Positions 17,000 through 26,594 of a stretch of 64,000 nt of DNA are shown here, piece after piece; positions within the stretch are counted from its first letter, which is position 1; the number at the start of each line of letters is the position of its first letter. The notes beneath the pieces were generated by a model that saw only the letters and a list, made by a program, of their open reading frames with translations, was not told the origin of the DNA and did not search any database. Source of the DNA: Pleomorphomonas sp. T1.2MG-36 (GTDB lineage Bacteria; Pseudomonadota; Alphaproteobacteria; Rhizobiales; Pleomorphomonadaceae); assembly GCF_950100655.1 (NCBI RefSeq), contig NZ_CATNLY010000001.1, positions 434,001-498,000 on the forward strand, given 5' to 3'. A program made the translations under genes and the position numbers.

Positions 17000-18046
17000 A
17001 TGCAGCCTGTATTCGATGGACATAATGACGTTCTGATGCGTCTGTGGGAAACGTCCGGCAAAGGCGGCGATCCGGTCGCCGAGTTCCGTGACGGCATCGC
17101 CGCGGGTCATATCGATGGGCCGCGCGCCCAGGCCGGCGGGCTCGTCGGCGGCCTATGCGCCATCTTCGTGCCGTCCAGGCAAGGGCCGCGCCCGACCTTC
17201 GAGCAAGGCCGCTATGTGTCACCGCTGGCCGAGTCGCTCGACCAACCGGCAGCGCTTGCGGCAGCCGTCGCCATGGCCGGTATCGCGCGTCGGCTCGATC
17301 GCGAGCGGGTTTGGCGGCTCTGCACGTCAACATCTGCGATTCGCCAGGCGATCAACGATGGCGTGTTCGCCGCCGTGCTGCACATGGAGGGCTGCGAACC
17401 CATCGACGCAGACCTCTATGCGCTCGACCTCTTCTACGCAGCCGGTCTCAGGTCGCTCGGTCCGGTGTGGAGCCGGACCAACGTCTTCGGCCACGGCGTC
17501 CCCTTCGCCTATCCGAGTTCGCCCGATACCGGGCCCGGCCTCACCGAGGCCGGCGTGCGCCTGGTAAAGGCCTGCAACCGCCTCGGCATCATGATCGATC
17601 TGTCGCACATCACCGAACAAGGCTTCTGGGATGTCGCCAAGACATCGGAGATGCCGCTCGTTGCCACCCATTCGAACGTGCATGCCATTACCCCGGTGAC
17701 GCGCAACCTCACCGACCGGCAGCTCGCCGCCATCCGCGAGACCGGCGGCATGGTCGGCCTCAACTATGCCACCTCCTTCCTGCGGCCGGACGGCCAGGAG
17801 AACGCGGCGACGCCGCTCACAGACATGGTGCGCCACGTCGACCATTTGGTGGAACACCTCGGCATCGACGGCGTCGGCCTCGGGTCCGACTACGACGGCG
17901 CCACCATTCCCTCGGAGATCGGCGACGCCGCCGGCCAGCAGGCTCTGGTCGGTGCGTTGCGACAGGCCGGCTACGACGAGGCCGAGCTCATCAAGCTATC
18001 TCGCGACAACTGGTTGCGGGTGCTGGCGCAAACCTGGAGGGAGTGA
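17000..18046 (+). CDS. Membrane dipeptidase (peptidase M19)
   Basis: The 348-residue zinc dipeptidase of the renal-dipeptidase family hydrolyses dipeptides, including ones with D-residues. Metal ligands are visible: 'FDGHNDVLM' (His8, Asp10), 'HMEGCEP' (Glu), 'DLSHITEQG' and 'ATHSNVHAI' (His), with 'GLGSDYDG' near the end. ATG 17000 starts the conserved protein; the frame is open 37 codons further upstream but those residues are Arg/Pro-rich and unlike the family. No signal peptide is seen, so it is probably cytoplasmic here. It is a single gene ended by its own terminator. Confidence 0.9.
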   Translation: MQPVFDGHNDVLMRLWETSGKGGDPVAEFRDGIAAGHIDGPRAQAGGLVGGLCAIFVPSRQGPRPTFEQGRYVSPLAESLDQPAALAAAVAMAGIARRLDRERVWRLCTSTSAIRQAINDGVFAAVLHMEGCEPIDADLYALDLFYAAGLRSLGPVWSRTNVFGHGVPFAYPSSPDTGPGLTEAGVRLVKACNRLGIMIDLSHITEQGFWDVAKTSEMPLVATHSNVHAITPVTRNLTDRQLAAIRETGGMVGLNYATSFLRPDGQENAATPLTDMVRHVDHLVEHLGIDGVGLGSDYDGATIPSEIGDAAGQQALVGALRQAGYDEAELIKLSRDNWLRVLAQTWRE

Positions 18047-18122
18047 GGCGGAAAGCCTCTGTCCCTTCGGAGACGGCGACACCATTGCCCTACCCGGCTC
18101 TGCGCTGGGCCTCGGACACAAG

Positions 18123-18154
18123 AAACCCCGGCCGCGTCGGCGACCGGGGTTTTT
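18123..18154. terminator. Terminator between dipeptidase and xylH
   Basis: Stem AACCCCGG / CCGGGGTT with T-run TTTTT on the plus strand and an A-run (GAAA) on the other side. It may serve both the dipeptidase and the convergent xylFGH operon. Confidence 0.85.
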
Positions 18155-18201
18155 CATTGTCGTATGGCTGGCCGCGCCTTGCGAGGCGCGAACCGAGACC
18201 G

Positions 18202-19371
18202 TCAACCGCGCTGGTTGCCCGAGGACACGATGTCCATGTAGACGGCGGCGACCAGGATGATGCCTTTCACGATCTGCTGCCAGAAGGTGTCGATACCCAT
18301 CATGGACATGCCGTTGTCGAGACTGGCCATGATGACCGCGCCGACCAGCGCACCCGACACCGAGCCGACGCCGCCGCGCATCGACGTGCCACCGATGAAG
18401 CAGGAGGCGATGGCGTCAAGCTCGTTGCCAAAGCCGGCTGACGGCGTACCGGCCGCCAGACGGGCCGTGGTGGTCAGACCGGCGAAGGCACACATCAGGC
18501 CCATCAGCGCGAACACCATCATCTTCACATAGGCGACATTCACACCCGACAGGCGCGTTGCCTCCATATTGGAGCCGACGGCGTAGATGTGGCGACCGAA
18601 GGTGGTCTTGTTGCCGATGATGGTGAACACGGCGAGGATGACCAGGAGGACCAGCACAGGCACCGGAACGCCCTGATAATCGTTGAGCGTCAACACGAAG
18701 CCCAGGATGATGAGGCCGGCAAACAGCAGCCGCCCAACCTCGGCCGGCATCGTCGCAACGGTCAGATTATGCTTCTGGCGGTTCATGCGGGTACGAAGGG
18801 CGAGGAATACCAGCACGAGGAACAGCAGCACGCCACCGGCGTCGCCGACCAACTCCGGCAGGTAGCCCTGGCCGATGAACTTCAGATCGGGACTCACCGG
18901 GGCGATGGTGATGCCGCCCGTCAGACCGAGCACCATGCCGCGGAAGGCAAGCTGGCCGCCCAGCGTCACGATGAAGGAAGGAATGCCGAGATAGGCAGTG
19001 AGCCAGCCGACCATCAGGCCGAAGAACAGGCCCATGGCGATGACCAGTACGATCGTGGCCCATAGCGGCCAGGAGTAGGTGACATCGAGCACCGCGGCTA
19101 TGCCGCCGAGAAGGCCGAGCAGCGAGCCGACCGACAGGTCGATCTCGCCGGCGACGATGACGAACACCATCGCCGATGCCAACATGCCGGTGATCGCCAT
19201 CTGGCGGAGCAGGTTGGAGAAGTTGCGCGGCGTCAGAAACTGCGAGCCGCCCAGTTCGGAATCATAGGTGAGGTAGCCGAAGAAGGCCCAGATGATCGCG
19301 ATGACGATCAGGAGGGCGACGATCTTGTACTCGGACAGGAACTTCCTGACGTCTTTTTTGGTAAGTGTCAT
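18202..19371 (-). CDS. xylH: Xylose-type ABC transporter permease
   Basis: The 389-residue inner-membrane permease has about ten hydrophobic helices and the sugar-permease signature 'VAGEIDLSVGSLLGL'. It also has 'GIPSFIVTLGGQLAFRGMVL' and 'NLTVATMPAEVGR', the long central loop of XylH. It pairs with the XylG ATPase, which starts upstream with a 34-base gap. The operon order is xylF-xylG-xylH. No xylose isomerase or xylulokinase gene is present here, so the sugar imported may be xylose or a related monosaccharide. Confidence 0.92.
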   Translation of the reverse strand: MTLTKKDVRKFLSEYKIVALLIVIAIIWAFFGYLTYDSELGGSQFLTPRNFSNLLRQMAITGMLASAMVFVIVAGEIDLSVGSLLGLLGGIAAVLDVTYSWPLWATIVLVIAMGLFFGLMVGWLTAYLGIPSFIVTLGGQLAFRGMVLGLTGGITIAPVSPDLKFIGQGYLPELVGDAGGVLLFLVLVFLALRTRMNRQKHNLTVATMPAEVGRLLFAGLIILGFVLTLNDYQGVPVPVLVLLVILAVFTIIGNKTTFGRHIYAVGSNMEATRLSGVNVAYVKMMVFALMGLMCAFAGLTTTARLAAGTPSAGFGNELDAIASCFIGGTSMRGGVGSVSGALVGAVIMASLDNGMSMMGIDTFWQQIVKGIILVAAVYMDIVSSGNQRG

Positions 19372-19405
19372 GGTCGTACACCGGTATTCTTATGAAAGGG
19401 GCGCC

Positions 19406-20944
19406 TCAGGCGGCTTCCGTGGTCGGTTGTCCAATGGCGGCGGCGAGAACCTTCTCCTGCGAAAGCCCTTCGTTTACGAAGTTGCCCCGCAGCTTGCCCT
19501 CACCCATGACCAGAACGCGATCGCTGATGCCGAGTACTTCGGGCATTTCCGATGAAATCATCAGAACCGCGACACCCTGCTTGGCCAGTTCGAAGATCAG
19601 CTTGTAGATCTCGTACTTGGCGCCGACGTCGATGCCGCGCGTCGGTTCGTCCAGGATGAGCACCTTCGGCTCGGGCAGCAGCATCTTGGCGACGACCGCC
19701 TTCTGCTGGTTGCCACCCGACAGCGAGGCGATCGGCAGCAGAGGCTCCGCCGTCTTGACCTTCATGCGAATGATCTGGTTCTGGATCTCGGCCAGTTCGG
19801 CCTCGGACTGGATGAATCCGCCGCTGGTATAGCGCTTCAGCACCGACATGGTGATGTTGTAGCCGACGCCCATCAGCGGCACGATGCCATGCCGCTTGCG
19901 ATCCTCCGGCACCATGCAGATGCCGAGCCTCACCGCATCTCGCGGCGCGCGAACGCTGATTTCCTTGCCCTCGAGGAAGATCTTGCCCTCGTTGTCGCCG
20001 TTCCAGCAGCCGAACAGCTTGCACGCGAGCTCGGTTCGCCCGGCTCCGACCAGTCCGGCCACGCCGAGGATCTCACCCTTGCGAATCTCGAAGGAAACGT
20101 TGTCCACCACCTTGCGTTCGCGGTTGGTGACGTCCCAGCAGGAGACGTTCTTCGCCTCGAACACCACGTCGCCGATGGTATGGGCCTCACGCGGGAAGAG
20201 GTTCTTCATCTCGCGGCCGACCATCATGGTGATGATCTTGTTGGTGTCGAGCTCGGCCATCGGCAGGGTTCCGATATGGGTGCCGTCTCGGATGACGGTT
20301 ACCGTATCGGCGATCTCGGCAACCTCATCGAGCTTGTGCGAGATGTAGACGCAGGCCATGCCGTTGGCCTTGAACTCCTTGATGAGGTCGAGCAGCGTCT
20401 TGGTTTCGGAGGTCGTCAGAGCCGAGGTCGGCTCGTCCAGAATCAAAAGCTTTGCGTTCTTATTGAGCGCCTTGGCGATCTCAACCAGTTGCTGCTTGCC
20501 ACCCGAATAGTTGTAGACCGGCAGCGCAACGTTGATGTCGCTCATCTTGAGGCGGGCCATCAGCTTCTCGGCTTGGGCATTCATCAGGTCGTAGTCGATG
20601 AAGCCCGCCTTGTTGCGTGGCTCGGAACCGAGGAAGATGTTCTCGGCCACGGTCAGATGCGGCACCATCATCAGTTCCTGATGGATGATGACGATACCCG
20701 CTTCCTCGGTTTCGCGGATGTTGCGCGCCTTGAGTTCCTTGCCTTCCCAGAGAATCTGGCCCGACCAGGTCCCATAGGGGTAAACCGCCGAAAGAACCTT
20801 CATCAGCGTCGACTTGCCGGCGCCGTTCTCGCCACAAAGCCCCACGCATTCGCCACGGCGAACCTGGAGATGAATCCCATCGATCGCCTTGACGCCATTA
20901 AAGTCCTTGGTGATGTCGTGCATCTCCAAGAGATAGTCTGACAT
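19406..20944 (-). CDS. xylG: Xylose-type ABC transporter ATP-binding protein (two ATPase domains)
   Basis: The 512-residue tandem ATPase has an N-terminal Walker A 'GENGAGKST' and signature 'YSGGKQQ'. The second half has the degenerate Walker A 'GLVGAGRTE' and signature 'LSGGNQQK', typical of sugar ABC (RbsA/XylG) proteins. Walker B motifs are '[11 protein letters not shown]' and '[12 protein letters not shown]'. ATG 20944 is chosen because GGGAG precedes it by 8 bases; an ATG three codons earlier is possible. It couples ATP hydrolysis to XylH. Confidence 0.95.
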   Translation of the reverse strand: MSDYLLEMHDITKDFNGVKAIDGIHLQVRRGECVGLCGENGAGKSTLMKVLSAVYPYGTWSGQILWEGKELKARNIRETEEAGIVIIHQELMMVPHLTVAENIFLGSEPRNKAGFIDYDLMNAQAEKLMARLKMSDINVALPVYNYSGGKQQLVEIAKALNKNAKLLILDEPTSALTTSETKTLLDLIKEFKANGMACVYISHKLDEVAEIADTVTVIRDGTHIGTLPMAELDTNKIITMMVGREMKNLFPREAHTIGDVVFEAKNVSCWDVTNRERKVVDNVSFEIRKGEILGVAGLVGAGRTELACKLFGCWNGDNEGKIFLEGKEISVRAPRDAVRLGICMVPEDRKRHGIVPLMGVGYNITMSVLKRYTSGGFIQSEAELAEIQNQIIRMKVKTAEPLLPIASLSGGNQQKAVVAKMLLPEPKVLILDEPTRGIDVGAKYEIYKLIFELAKQGVAVLMISSEMPEVLGISDRVLVMGEGKLRGNFVNEGLSQEKVLAAAIGQPTTEAA

Positions 20945-21367
20945 GGACCGCACTCCCTTCGACGGCGCGAACGGCCTCGGTCAGGCCTCGCGCGCCATCC
21001 ATCTCCAATCGGAGCCAAAGGCCTCGAAGGCCCGTCGCTTCCCAAAACCGGCTTTTTGCCGAATACGAGTCAACACGCCGCCCCCGCGACTTGCCGACCC
21101 GGCACGGCATCCTTGCAGGAGGCCGCGACGCGTTTCGCTGTTCTCTGCGTGAAGACCGAGCCAGAAGAGTCGGCCGACATTCGCCCGCCCGATGCGCTCG
21201 GAAACTGCCTCGATACGCAAATCCTCAGGCGACGCACGCGCGACACGCCGAAGCGGCGGCTCAAGGCAATCACCAGTCGACAGGCAGACCGACGGATCTT
21301 CCCGACCCGATCGGTAAACAGCATGCCGGGGCGGGTTTTGCCCGCCCCGGTTGATAGTGTCAGAGGA
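20945..21367. other. xylF-xylG intergenic region, no gene
   Basis: An unusually long gap (about 420 bases) inside the xylFGH operon. The only clear structure is the GC-rich hairpin at 21326-21350 directly after xylF. The remainder has no recognisable gene; it may contain an internal promoter for xylGH. Confidence 0.55.
21326..21350 (-). terminator. Hairpin after xylF, likely attenuator or mRNA-stabilising stem
   Basis: A perfect 10-base stem CCGGGGCGGG / CCCGCCCCGG with a 5-base loop, 17 bases beyond the xylF stop. There is no T-run on the minus strand after it. This is the usual way to keep binding-protein mRNA more abundant than that of the transport subunits. Confidence 0.65.
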
Positions 21368-22375
21368 TCACTTACCCTCGACCTGTTCCTTCGTGTAGAA
21401 GCCGTCTTCGACGACCTTCATCACGTTTTCCTTGGTCAGCGGGATCGGCGTCAGCAGGACGGAGTCGACCTGCTTCGTGCCGTTGTCGAGCTTGGCCGAG
21501 TACTCGACCTTCTCACCCTTGACGAGCTTGACGGACAGCTTGGCGGCTTCCGAAGCGATCAGCTGCAGCGGCTTGTAGACGGTAACCGTCTGCGTGCCTT
21601 CGACGACCCGCTTGATGGCGGCAAGGTCGGCGTCCTGGCCCGAGATCGCTACCTTGCCGGCAAGACCCTGGGCGGCGAGAGCCTGGATGGCACCACCGGC
21701 CGTGCCGTCGTTCGATGCGACAACGGCGTCGATCTTGTTGTTGGCGGCCGTCAGGGCGTTTTCCATGATCGACAGCGCTTCGGTCGGGCTCCACTCCTTG
21801 ACCCACTGCGAACCGACGACCTTCACCTTGCCGGCATCGATGGCGGCCTTGAGGGCCTTTTCCTGGCCAGCGCGGAGCAGCTTGGCGTTGTTGTCGGTCG
21901 GGGCGCCGCCGAGCATGTAGTAGTTGCCTTCCGGCACGGCCTTGAGAACGGCCTCAGCCTGCAGGAAACCGACGCGCTCGTTGTCGAAGGAGATGTAGGC
22001 GTCTTCGTCGGCGTTCAGGATCAGACGGTCGTAGGAGAGGATCTTGATACCGGCCTTGTGAGCCTCGTCGATGACTTCGCCGAACACCTGTGAGTTCATC
22101 GGCACGATGGCGATGGCGTCGACCTTCTGGGAGATCAGGTTCTCGACCTGATTGACCTGCTTCTGCTCGTTGGCGTCGGCGGAGGTCACGATCACTTCGG
22201 CGCCCAGTTCCTTGGCGGCGGCAATGAAATAGTCGCGGTCGCGAGCCCAGCGCTCAACGCGCAGGTCGTCGATCGAGAAGCCGAGAACCGGCTTGTCGGC
22301 AGACGCCTGAGCGGCCATGGGCAACGCAACGGCAGCAGCCAGGATCGTGCTCGAGAGAATGGTAGAGAGTTTCAT
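21368..22375 (-). CDS. xylF: Periplasmic xylose-type sugar-binding protein
   Basis: The 335-residue binding protein has a signal peptide ('MKLSTILSSTILAAAVALPM', cleaved after about residue 24). The mature part starts 'KPVLGFSIDDLRVERWARDR', typical of XylF, and has 'ASNDGTAGGAIQAL' and 'ISGQDADLAAIKRV'. It captures the sugar for XylGH. ATG 22375 has AGGAGG upstream; the longer open frame is not supported. It is the first gene of the operon, with its promoter above 22375. Confidence 0.94.
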   Translation of the reverse strand: MKLSTILSSTILAAAVALPMAAQASADKPVLGFSIDDLRVERWARDRDYFIAAAKELGAEVIVTSADANEQKQVNQVENLISQKVDAIAIVPMNSQVFGEVIDEAHKAGIKILSYDRLILNADEDAYISFDNERVGFLQAEAVLKAVPEGNYYMLGGAPTDNNAKLLRAGQEKALKAAIDAGKVKVVGSQWVKEWSPTEALSIMENALTAANNKIDAVVASNDGTAGGAIQALAAQGLAGKVAISGQDADLAAIKRVVEGTQTVTVYKPLQLIASEAAKLSVKLVKGEKVEYSAKLDNGTKQVDSVLLTPIPLTKENVMKVVEDGFYTKEQVEGK

Positions 22376-22883
22376 TGTCACTCCTCCTGAAGGCCCCACG
22401 GGCCCGGCCGCCTCCCCGGCGGCCTCCTTGCACCCGAACCACGACCGGACGGTTGATCCTCCGGTCACTTCCCCCAGCAATGCCCGTCATGGGCTTCACC
22501 GTTGGTTCGGGATGTACCTCACGCGAGGATAGATGCCTCAAAGCAATGATGGACGCAACTCATTTTGATTGCGTAGATGCGTTGTGACCATCATCCATTT
22601 GACGAAGAAATTTCTCCTCTTCGCCAAAAGGTTCTCCTACGACGCGCACAAACCCGCGCAATCTCTCGCGCGAGTAAAAACAGTTCCTGACGTACGCCTC
22701 CTGTCGGATAGCCGTCAAATCTGATGTGATTACATCAAGGACAGTCCCTCCAAGTCCCTGACGTATTTTCCGGAAGCCCTCCGTGGCACCGGTAAATTTC
22801 GACCCTCAAATTATACTCATCACCCAACCTTGGCAAGAGCCAATCCGGCCAACATCGACGAATGGTCCATCCGGCAGGAGTCA
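22376..22883. other. xylF upstream region with candidate operators
   Basis: About 500 bases without a gene, between xylF and the terminator of the fuc operon. It should hold the xylFGH promoter. An ATGATGG...CCATCAT inverted repeat lies around 22544-22596, and the palindrome at 22722-22737 is listed separately. Confidence 0.55.
22722..22737. promoter_or_regulatory. Candidate operator TGATGT-4-ACATCA
   Basis: A perfect palindrome with 6-base arms around GATT, about 350 bases upstream of xylF. It resembles a dimeric repressor site. No regulator gene for xyl is in the window, so the assignment is open. Confidence 0.4.
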
Positions 22884-22920
22884 ATAAAAGCCCCGCCGTG
22901 GCGAATGGCCACGGCAGGGC
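22884..22920 (-). terminator. Rho-independent terminator of the fuc operon
   Basis: On the minus strand, GCCGTGGC pairs with GCCACGGC, extended by CCCT/GGGG. It is followed by CTTTTATT. It lies about 75 bases beyond the end of the aldo/keto reductase gene. Confidence 0.8.
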
Positions 22921-22993
22921 ATCATGTCAAAAAGCGGGATGGGTCTTCAGAACACGGACGACCAGGCTGTCTCAACCTGATCGCCATGATACA

Positions 22994-23992
22994 TCAAGGG
23001 GTGGGAGCGCCGGCCGACAGCAATCCCTCTTCCCTAAGCCGATCCCACAGGGCCGGCGGGATCGATGCCCGGTACCAGTCGAAGTTCTGCTTGACCGCTC
23101 CGAGCCTGCTCATACCGACGACGACAGCCTTGACGGCGGGATGGGCCAGCGGGAAATGCACCGCGGCGGCCGGCATCTCGACGCCGACCTCGGTGCAGAC
23201 GGCGGCGATTCGCCTCGCCTTGTCGATGATTTCCGGCGGCGCGGCGCCATAGTCGTAATTGCCACCCGCCTCCGGCGGCTTCACGAGGATGCCGGAATTG
23301 AAGATACCCACGGCCACCACGCCAACGCCCTTCTTCTCGGCGAGCGGCAGGAAGTCGGCAAGGCCCGGCTGCTCCAGAAGCGTATAACGCCCCGCCAGCA
23401 TCACGACATCGAGGTCGAGCTTGGAGACGAGGTCGGCAGCCACGTCGGCCTCGTTGACGCCGATGCCGATGGCCTTGAGATCGCCACTGCGCCTGAGTTC
23501 GTCGAGCGCGCGGTAGCCGCTGTCCAGCGTCTCGCGATAGTGCTGATCAAAGCCGGCCTTGAGGTTCCGTCGGTCGAGATCGTGGATGTAGACGATATCG
23601 ATCGTCTGCGCCCCGAGCCGGTTGTAGGACTGCTCGAGCGACCGCATGAAACCGTCATAGGTATAGTCGAGGACGGGTCGCAACGGCAGCGGTCGCACCC
23701 AGCCACCCCGGTCCGGCGTCTCGCCGCGCCGGTAGGGCACGAAGTAGCGGCCGACCTTGGTGGACAGGAGATAGTCCTCGCGGGGCTTGTTGCGCAAGAA
23801 TCGGCCGAGCCTCAGCTCGCTGAGACCGTAACCGTAAAGCGGCGACGTGTCGTAGTAGCGGAATCCTTCCGCCCAAGCCTCGGCCAGAATGGAATCGGCC
23901 ACGTCATCCGGCACATCCCAGGACAGCGTGCCGAGGCCCGACGCCCCGAAACCGAAGCGATAGACCGGATTTTCGTCGAACGGATTTGTCAT
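22994..23992 (-). CDS. Aldo/keto reductase, probable L-fucose (aldose) dehydrogenase
   Basis: The 332-residue NAD(P)-dependent TIM-barrel enzyme carries the catalytic tetrad in 'YYDTSPLYGYG' (Asp, Tyr), 'STKVGR' (Lys) and 'VYIHDLD' (His). The sequence is of the L-fucose dehydrogenase / D-threo-aldose dehydrogenase / pyridoxal 4-dehydrogenase subgroup. As the last gene of deoR-fucA-fucI it likely oxidises L-fucose or a related aldose to the lactone, or works on lactaldehyde from the aldolase step. ATG 23992 begins the conserved protein; the open frame runs far upstream without similarity. Confidence 0.8.
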   Translation of the reverse strand: MTNPFDENPVYRFGFGASGLGTLSWDVPDDVADSILAEAWAEGFRYYDTSPLYGYGLSELRLGRFLRNKPREDYLLSTKVGRYFVPYRRGETPDRGGWVRPLPLRPVLDYTYDGFMRSLEQSYNRLGAQTIDIVYIHDLDRRNLKAGFDQHYRETLDSGYRALDELRRSGDLKAIGIGVNEADVAADLVSKLDLDVVMLAGRYTLLEQPGLADFLPLAEKKGVGVVAVGIFNSGILVKPPEAGGNYDYGAAPPEIIDKARRIAAVCTEVGVEMPAAAVHFPLAHPAVKAVVVGMSRLGAVKQNFDWYRASIPPALWDRLREEGLLSAGAPTP

Positions 23993-24069
23993 TGTCCCGA
24001 TGGCTCCGTGGACACGAGCGGCAGGCCGCGGCGAACATCCGCCGCGACCTCCGTCATCTTGGTGCAGTG

Positions 24070-25842
24070 TCAGCCGTAAAGCGGTCCGAAATTGCCGCAG
24101 GCACGGAAGTCGGCGCCTTCCGGATCCATGCCGAACATTGCCCAGGCGCTTGGACGGAAGATGGCCTCCTCGTCGACGTTGTGCATGGCGACCGGGATAC
24201 GCAGCATGGCCGCCAGTGCGATCAGGTCGGCGCCGATATGGCCGTAGGAGATAGCCCCATGGTTGGCGCCCCAAGCGGCCATCACCTTATACACCGACTT
24301 GAAGGGGCCTTCGCCGGTCAGCCGCGGCGCAAACCAGGTGGTCGGCCAGGTCGGATCGGTCCGCTTGTCCAGGATGTCATGGACACGTTCCGGCAACGCC
24401 ACCGTCTCGCCCTCGGCGATCTGAAGCACCGGACCGACACCGGCAACGAGGCTGAGCCGCGTCATGGTGATCGGCATGCCGCCGCGCGTCGCAAAGTCGG
24501 TCGACCAGCCGCCGCCGCGGAAGTAGCCATGGTTGGCCTGGCAGAAGCGCGTCGCCTCGAGCGAACGCCGCTGGTCTTCCTCGGTCACTTCCCAGAAGGG
24601 TTTGATGCCGGGCTTGTTGTCGACGACCATCTCGCCGGCGCCGTCGAGGCATGTGGCGCCGGAGTTGATCAGGTGGATGAGACCACCCGCCGCCGCGCCC
24701 TCGACCGTGTGCCCAGAGACCCGTTTGATGGCATCCGGGCTCCAGTAGGTGCGAACGTCGGAGAAGATCTGCGCCCGTGCCGTCAGGAGGTTGCCGAACA
24801 GCATGCCGACGCCATTGAGACAGTCGTTCTCGGTGGCGAGAATTTTCGGCTGACGCGGCCCGTTCCAGTCGAACGACGTGTTCAGCATGGTCTCCATGAA
24901 GTCGCCGTTCGGCATGAAGTCGGTCCACTGCCGCTGCCCCTGGAAGCCTGCGGCGATGGCATGATGGCCCTGCGCCTCCTCGACATAGCCGAGCTCGGCC
25001 AGACGCGGATTGCCCACCATCAGGTCGTGGGCGATCAGGCACATCTTGACCGACGTCTCCCACTCCCAGCGCTTGCGCGCCGCATCCGACGCCTTGTCGC
25101 CGTTGGGGTCGTAGCCCTCCCTGCAGTTTTCAAGCGTCCAGGCCAGCGCCTTCTCGTATTCGACAGGATCGTAGATGGAGAGCTGCAGCCGGCGCTGGAA
25201 CTCGCTCATGTCGATGTACTCGGTGCGCATGCCAAGATAGCGCTGGAAGAAATCGGCATCGACGATCGAGCCGGCGATGCCCATCGACACGGCGCCCATG
25301 GAGAGGTAGCTGCGGCCGCGCATGGTGGCAACGGCGATGCCGGCCCGCACGAAGCGAAGGATCTTCTCGCGCACGTCGTCGGGGATGGCGCGATCCGATC
25401 CGTCCTGAACTTCCGAGCCGTAGATGCCGAAGGCCGGCAGCCCCTTCTGATTGTGCGCGGCCAGGACGGCGGCGAGATAGACGGCGCCGGGGCGCTCGGT
25501 GCCATTGAAGCCCCAGACGGCCTTGGGCATCACCGGATCCATGTCCATGGTCTCGGAGCCATAGCACCAGCAAGGCGTCACGGTGAGCGATACGCCGACG
25601 TTCTCGCGGGCGAACTTCTCGGCACAGGCGGCCGCTTCGGATACGCCGCCGATCGTGGTGTCGGCGATCACGCATTCCACGGGCTCGCCGGTAGGATGGC
25701 GCAGCGTCGCCGTCACCAGTTCGGCAACGGCCTTGGCCATGCCCATCGTCTGGTCTTCGAGGCTCTCGCGCACGCCGTTGCGCCGGCCGTCGATGGCCGG
25801 GCGGATGCCGAGCTTCGGCAGATTCTTGAAAACGCCGTTCAT
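24070..25842 (-). CDS. fucI: L-fucose isomerase
   Basis: The 590-residue enzyme interconverts L-fucose and L-fuculose (also D-arabinose/D-ribulose) with Mn2+. Family blocks include '[15 protein letters not shown]', '[16 protein letters not shown]', 'ATENDCLNG' (metal-binding Glu/Asp), '[12 protein letters not shown]' and the C-terminal '[11 protein letters not shown]'. The length matches E. coli FucI (591). ATG 25842 has a GGAAGGGAGAG purine run upstream. It lies 41 bases after fucA. Confidence 0.97.
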   Translation of the reverse strand: MNGVFKNLPKLGIRPAIDGRRNGVRESLEDQTMGMAKAVAELVTATLRHPTGEPVECVIADTTIGGVSEAAACAEKFARENVGVSLTVTPCWCYGSETMDMDPVMPKAVWGFNGTERPGAVYLAAVLAAHNQKGLPAFGIYGSEVQDGSDRAIPDDVREKILRFVRAGIAVATMRGRSYLSMGAVSMGIAGSIVDADFFQRYLGMRTEYIDMSEFQRRLQLSIYDPVEYEKALAWTLENCREGYDPNGDKASDAARKRWEWETSVKMCLIAHDLMVGNPRLAELGYVEEAQGHHAIAAGFQGQRQWTDFMPNGDFMETMLNTSFDWNGPRQPKILATENDCLNGVGMLFGNLLTARAQIFSDVRTYWSPDAIKRVSGHTVEGAAAGGLIHLINSGATCLDGAGEMVVDNKPGIKPFWEVTEEDQRRSLEATRFCQANHGYFRGGGWSTDFATRGGMPITMTRLSLVAGVGPVLQIAEGETVALPERVHDILDKRTDPTWPTTWFAPRLTGEGPFKSVYKVMAAWGANHGAISYGHIGADLIALAAMLRIPVAMHNVDEEAIFRPSAWAMFGMDPEGADFRACGNFGPLYG

Positions 25843-25883
25843 GTCTCTCTCCCTTCCTCCCGATATCTTTGTTCAGCCAGGCT

Positions 25884-26594
25884 TCAGTGGCGCCTCGCTC
25901 CACCATGCGGCGGTGGCTCGACCCTATTCTTGAGGGTGGTGTCTATGGCCTCGCCGGCCTGCTTTCCGTAGCTCTTGAAGCGCTCCAGCACGACGGTCAT
26001 CTCCTCCTTGCCGAGGATCACACCGCCGCCCAGCATGCGTGTGCCGATGTACACCCGCGCCAAGTTCTCGACCTCCTCGAGAACGGCAAAGGCCTTGGCC
26101 GGCGTCTTGCCCAGCGCGATGACGCCATGGTTGCCCAAGAGGCAAGCCATCCGGTCCTCCAGCGCCGACAGCGCCTCCACCGACAGTTCCGCCGTACCGA
26201 AGGGCGCATATCCCGAACACTTCACCACGTCGCCGCCGGATACGCCGATCATGTAGTGGACCGGCGGAATGTCGAGCCGGCAACAGGCGAGGATCGAGCA
26301 GTTGATGGCATGGCTGTGCAACACCGAGTCGACATCGGGCCTCGCCTTCAGAATATCGTAGTGAAAGCGCCACTCCGACGAGGGAACGAAGTCGCCGTAA
26401 TAGCGCCCGTCCCAATCCATCTCGACGATCTGCTCCGGCCGCATCCTGTCGTAGGCGATCCCGGACGGGGTGATCAGCAACCCGCCCTCCACTCTGACGC
26501 TGAGGTTGCCAGCCGCGCCGGTGTTCAGCCCGGACGCGTTCATCCTGAGGCAGGTTGCGATCATTTCCTCGCGCAGGTCGAGATGATCAGTCAT
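25884..26594 (-). CDS. fucA: L-fuculose-phosphate aldolase (class II)
   Basis: The 236-residue zinc aldolase splits L-fuculose 1-phosphate into dihydroxyacetone phosphate and L-lactaldehyde. Zinc ligands are His93 and His95 ('LHSHAIN') and His156 ('GNHGVI'). The catalytic Glu74 is in 'SSEWRFHYD'. 'TGAAGNLSVR' is the phosphate-binding start. The ATG overlaps the deoR stop as ATGA, so the genes are translationally coupled. An L-fuculokinase gene, needed to make the substrate, is missing from this operon. Confidence 0.92.
   Translation of the reverse strand: MTDHLDLREEMIATCLRMNASGLNTGAAGNLSVRVEGGLLITPSGIAYDRMRPEQIVEMDWDGRYYGDFVPSSEWRFHYDILKARPDVDSVLHSHAINCSILACCRLDIPPVHYMIGVSGGDVVKCSGYAPFGTAELSVEALSALEDRMACLLGNHGVIALGKTPAKAFAVLEEVENLARVYIGTRMLGGGVILGKEEMTVVLERFKSYGKQAGEAIDTTLKNRVEPPPHGGARRH

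Noticed and set aside
23986..25971. 661-codon open frame opposite fucI
   Set aside because: It is an antisense shadow of a clear fucI gene in GC-rich DNA, Arg/Gly/His-rich and without any family motif.
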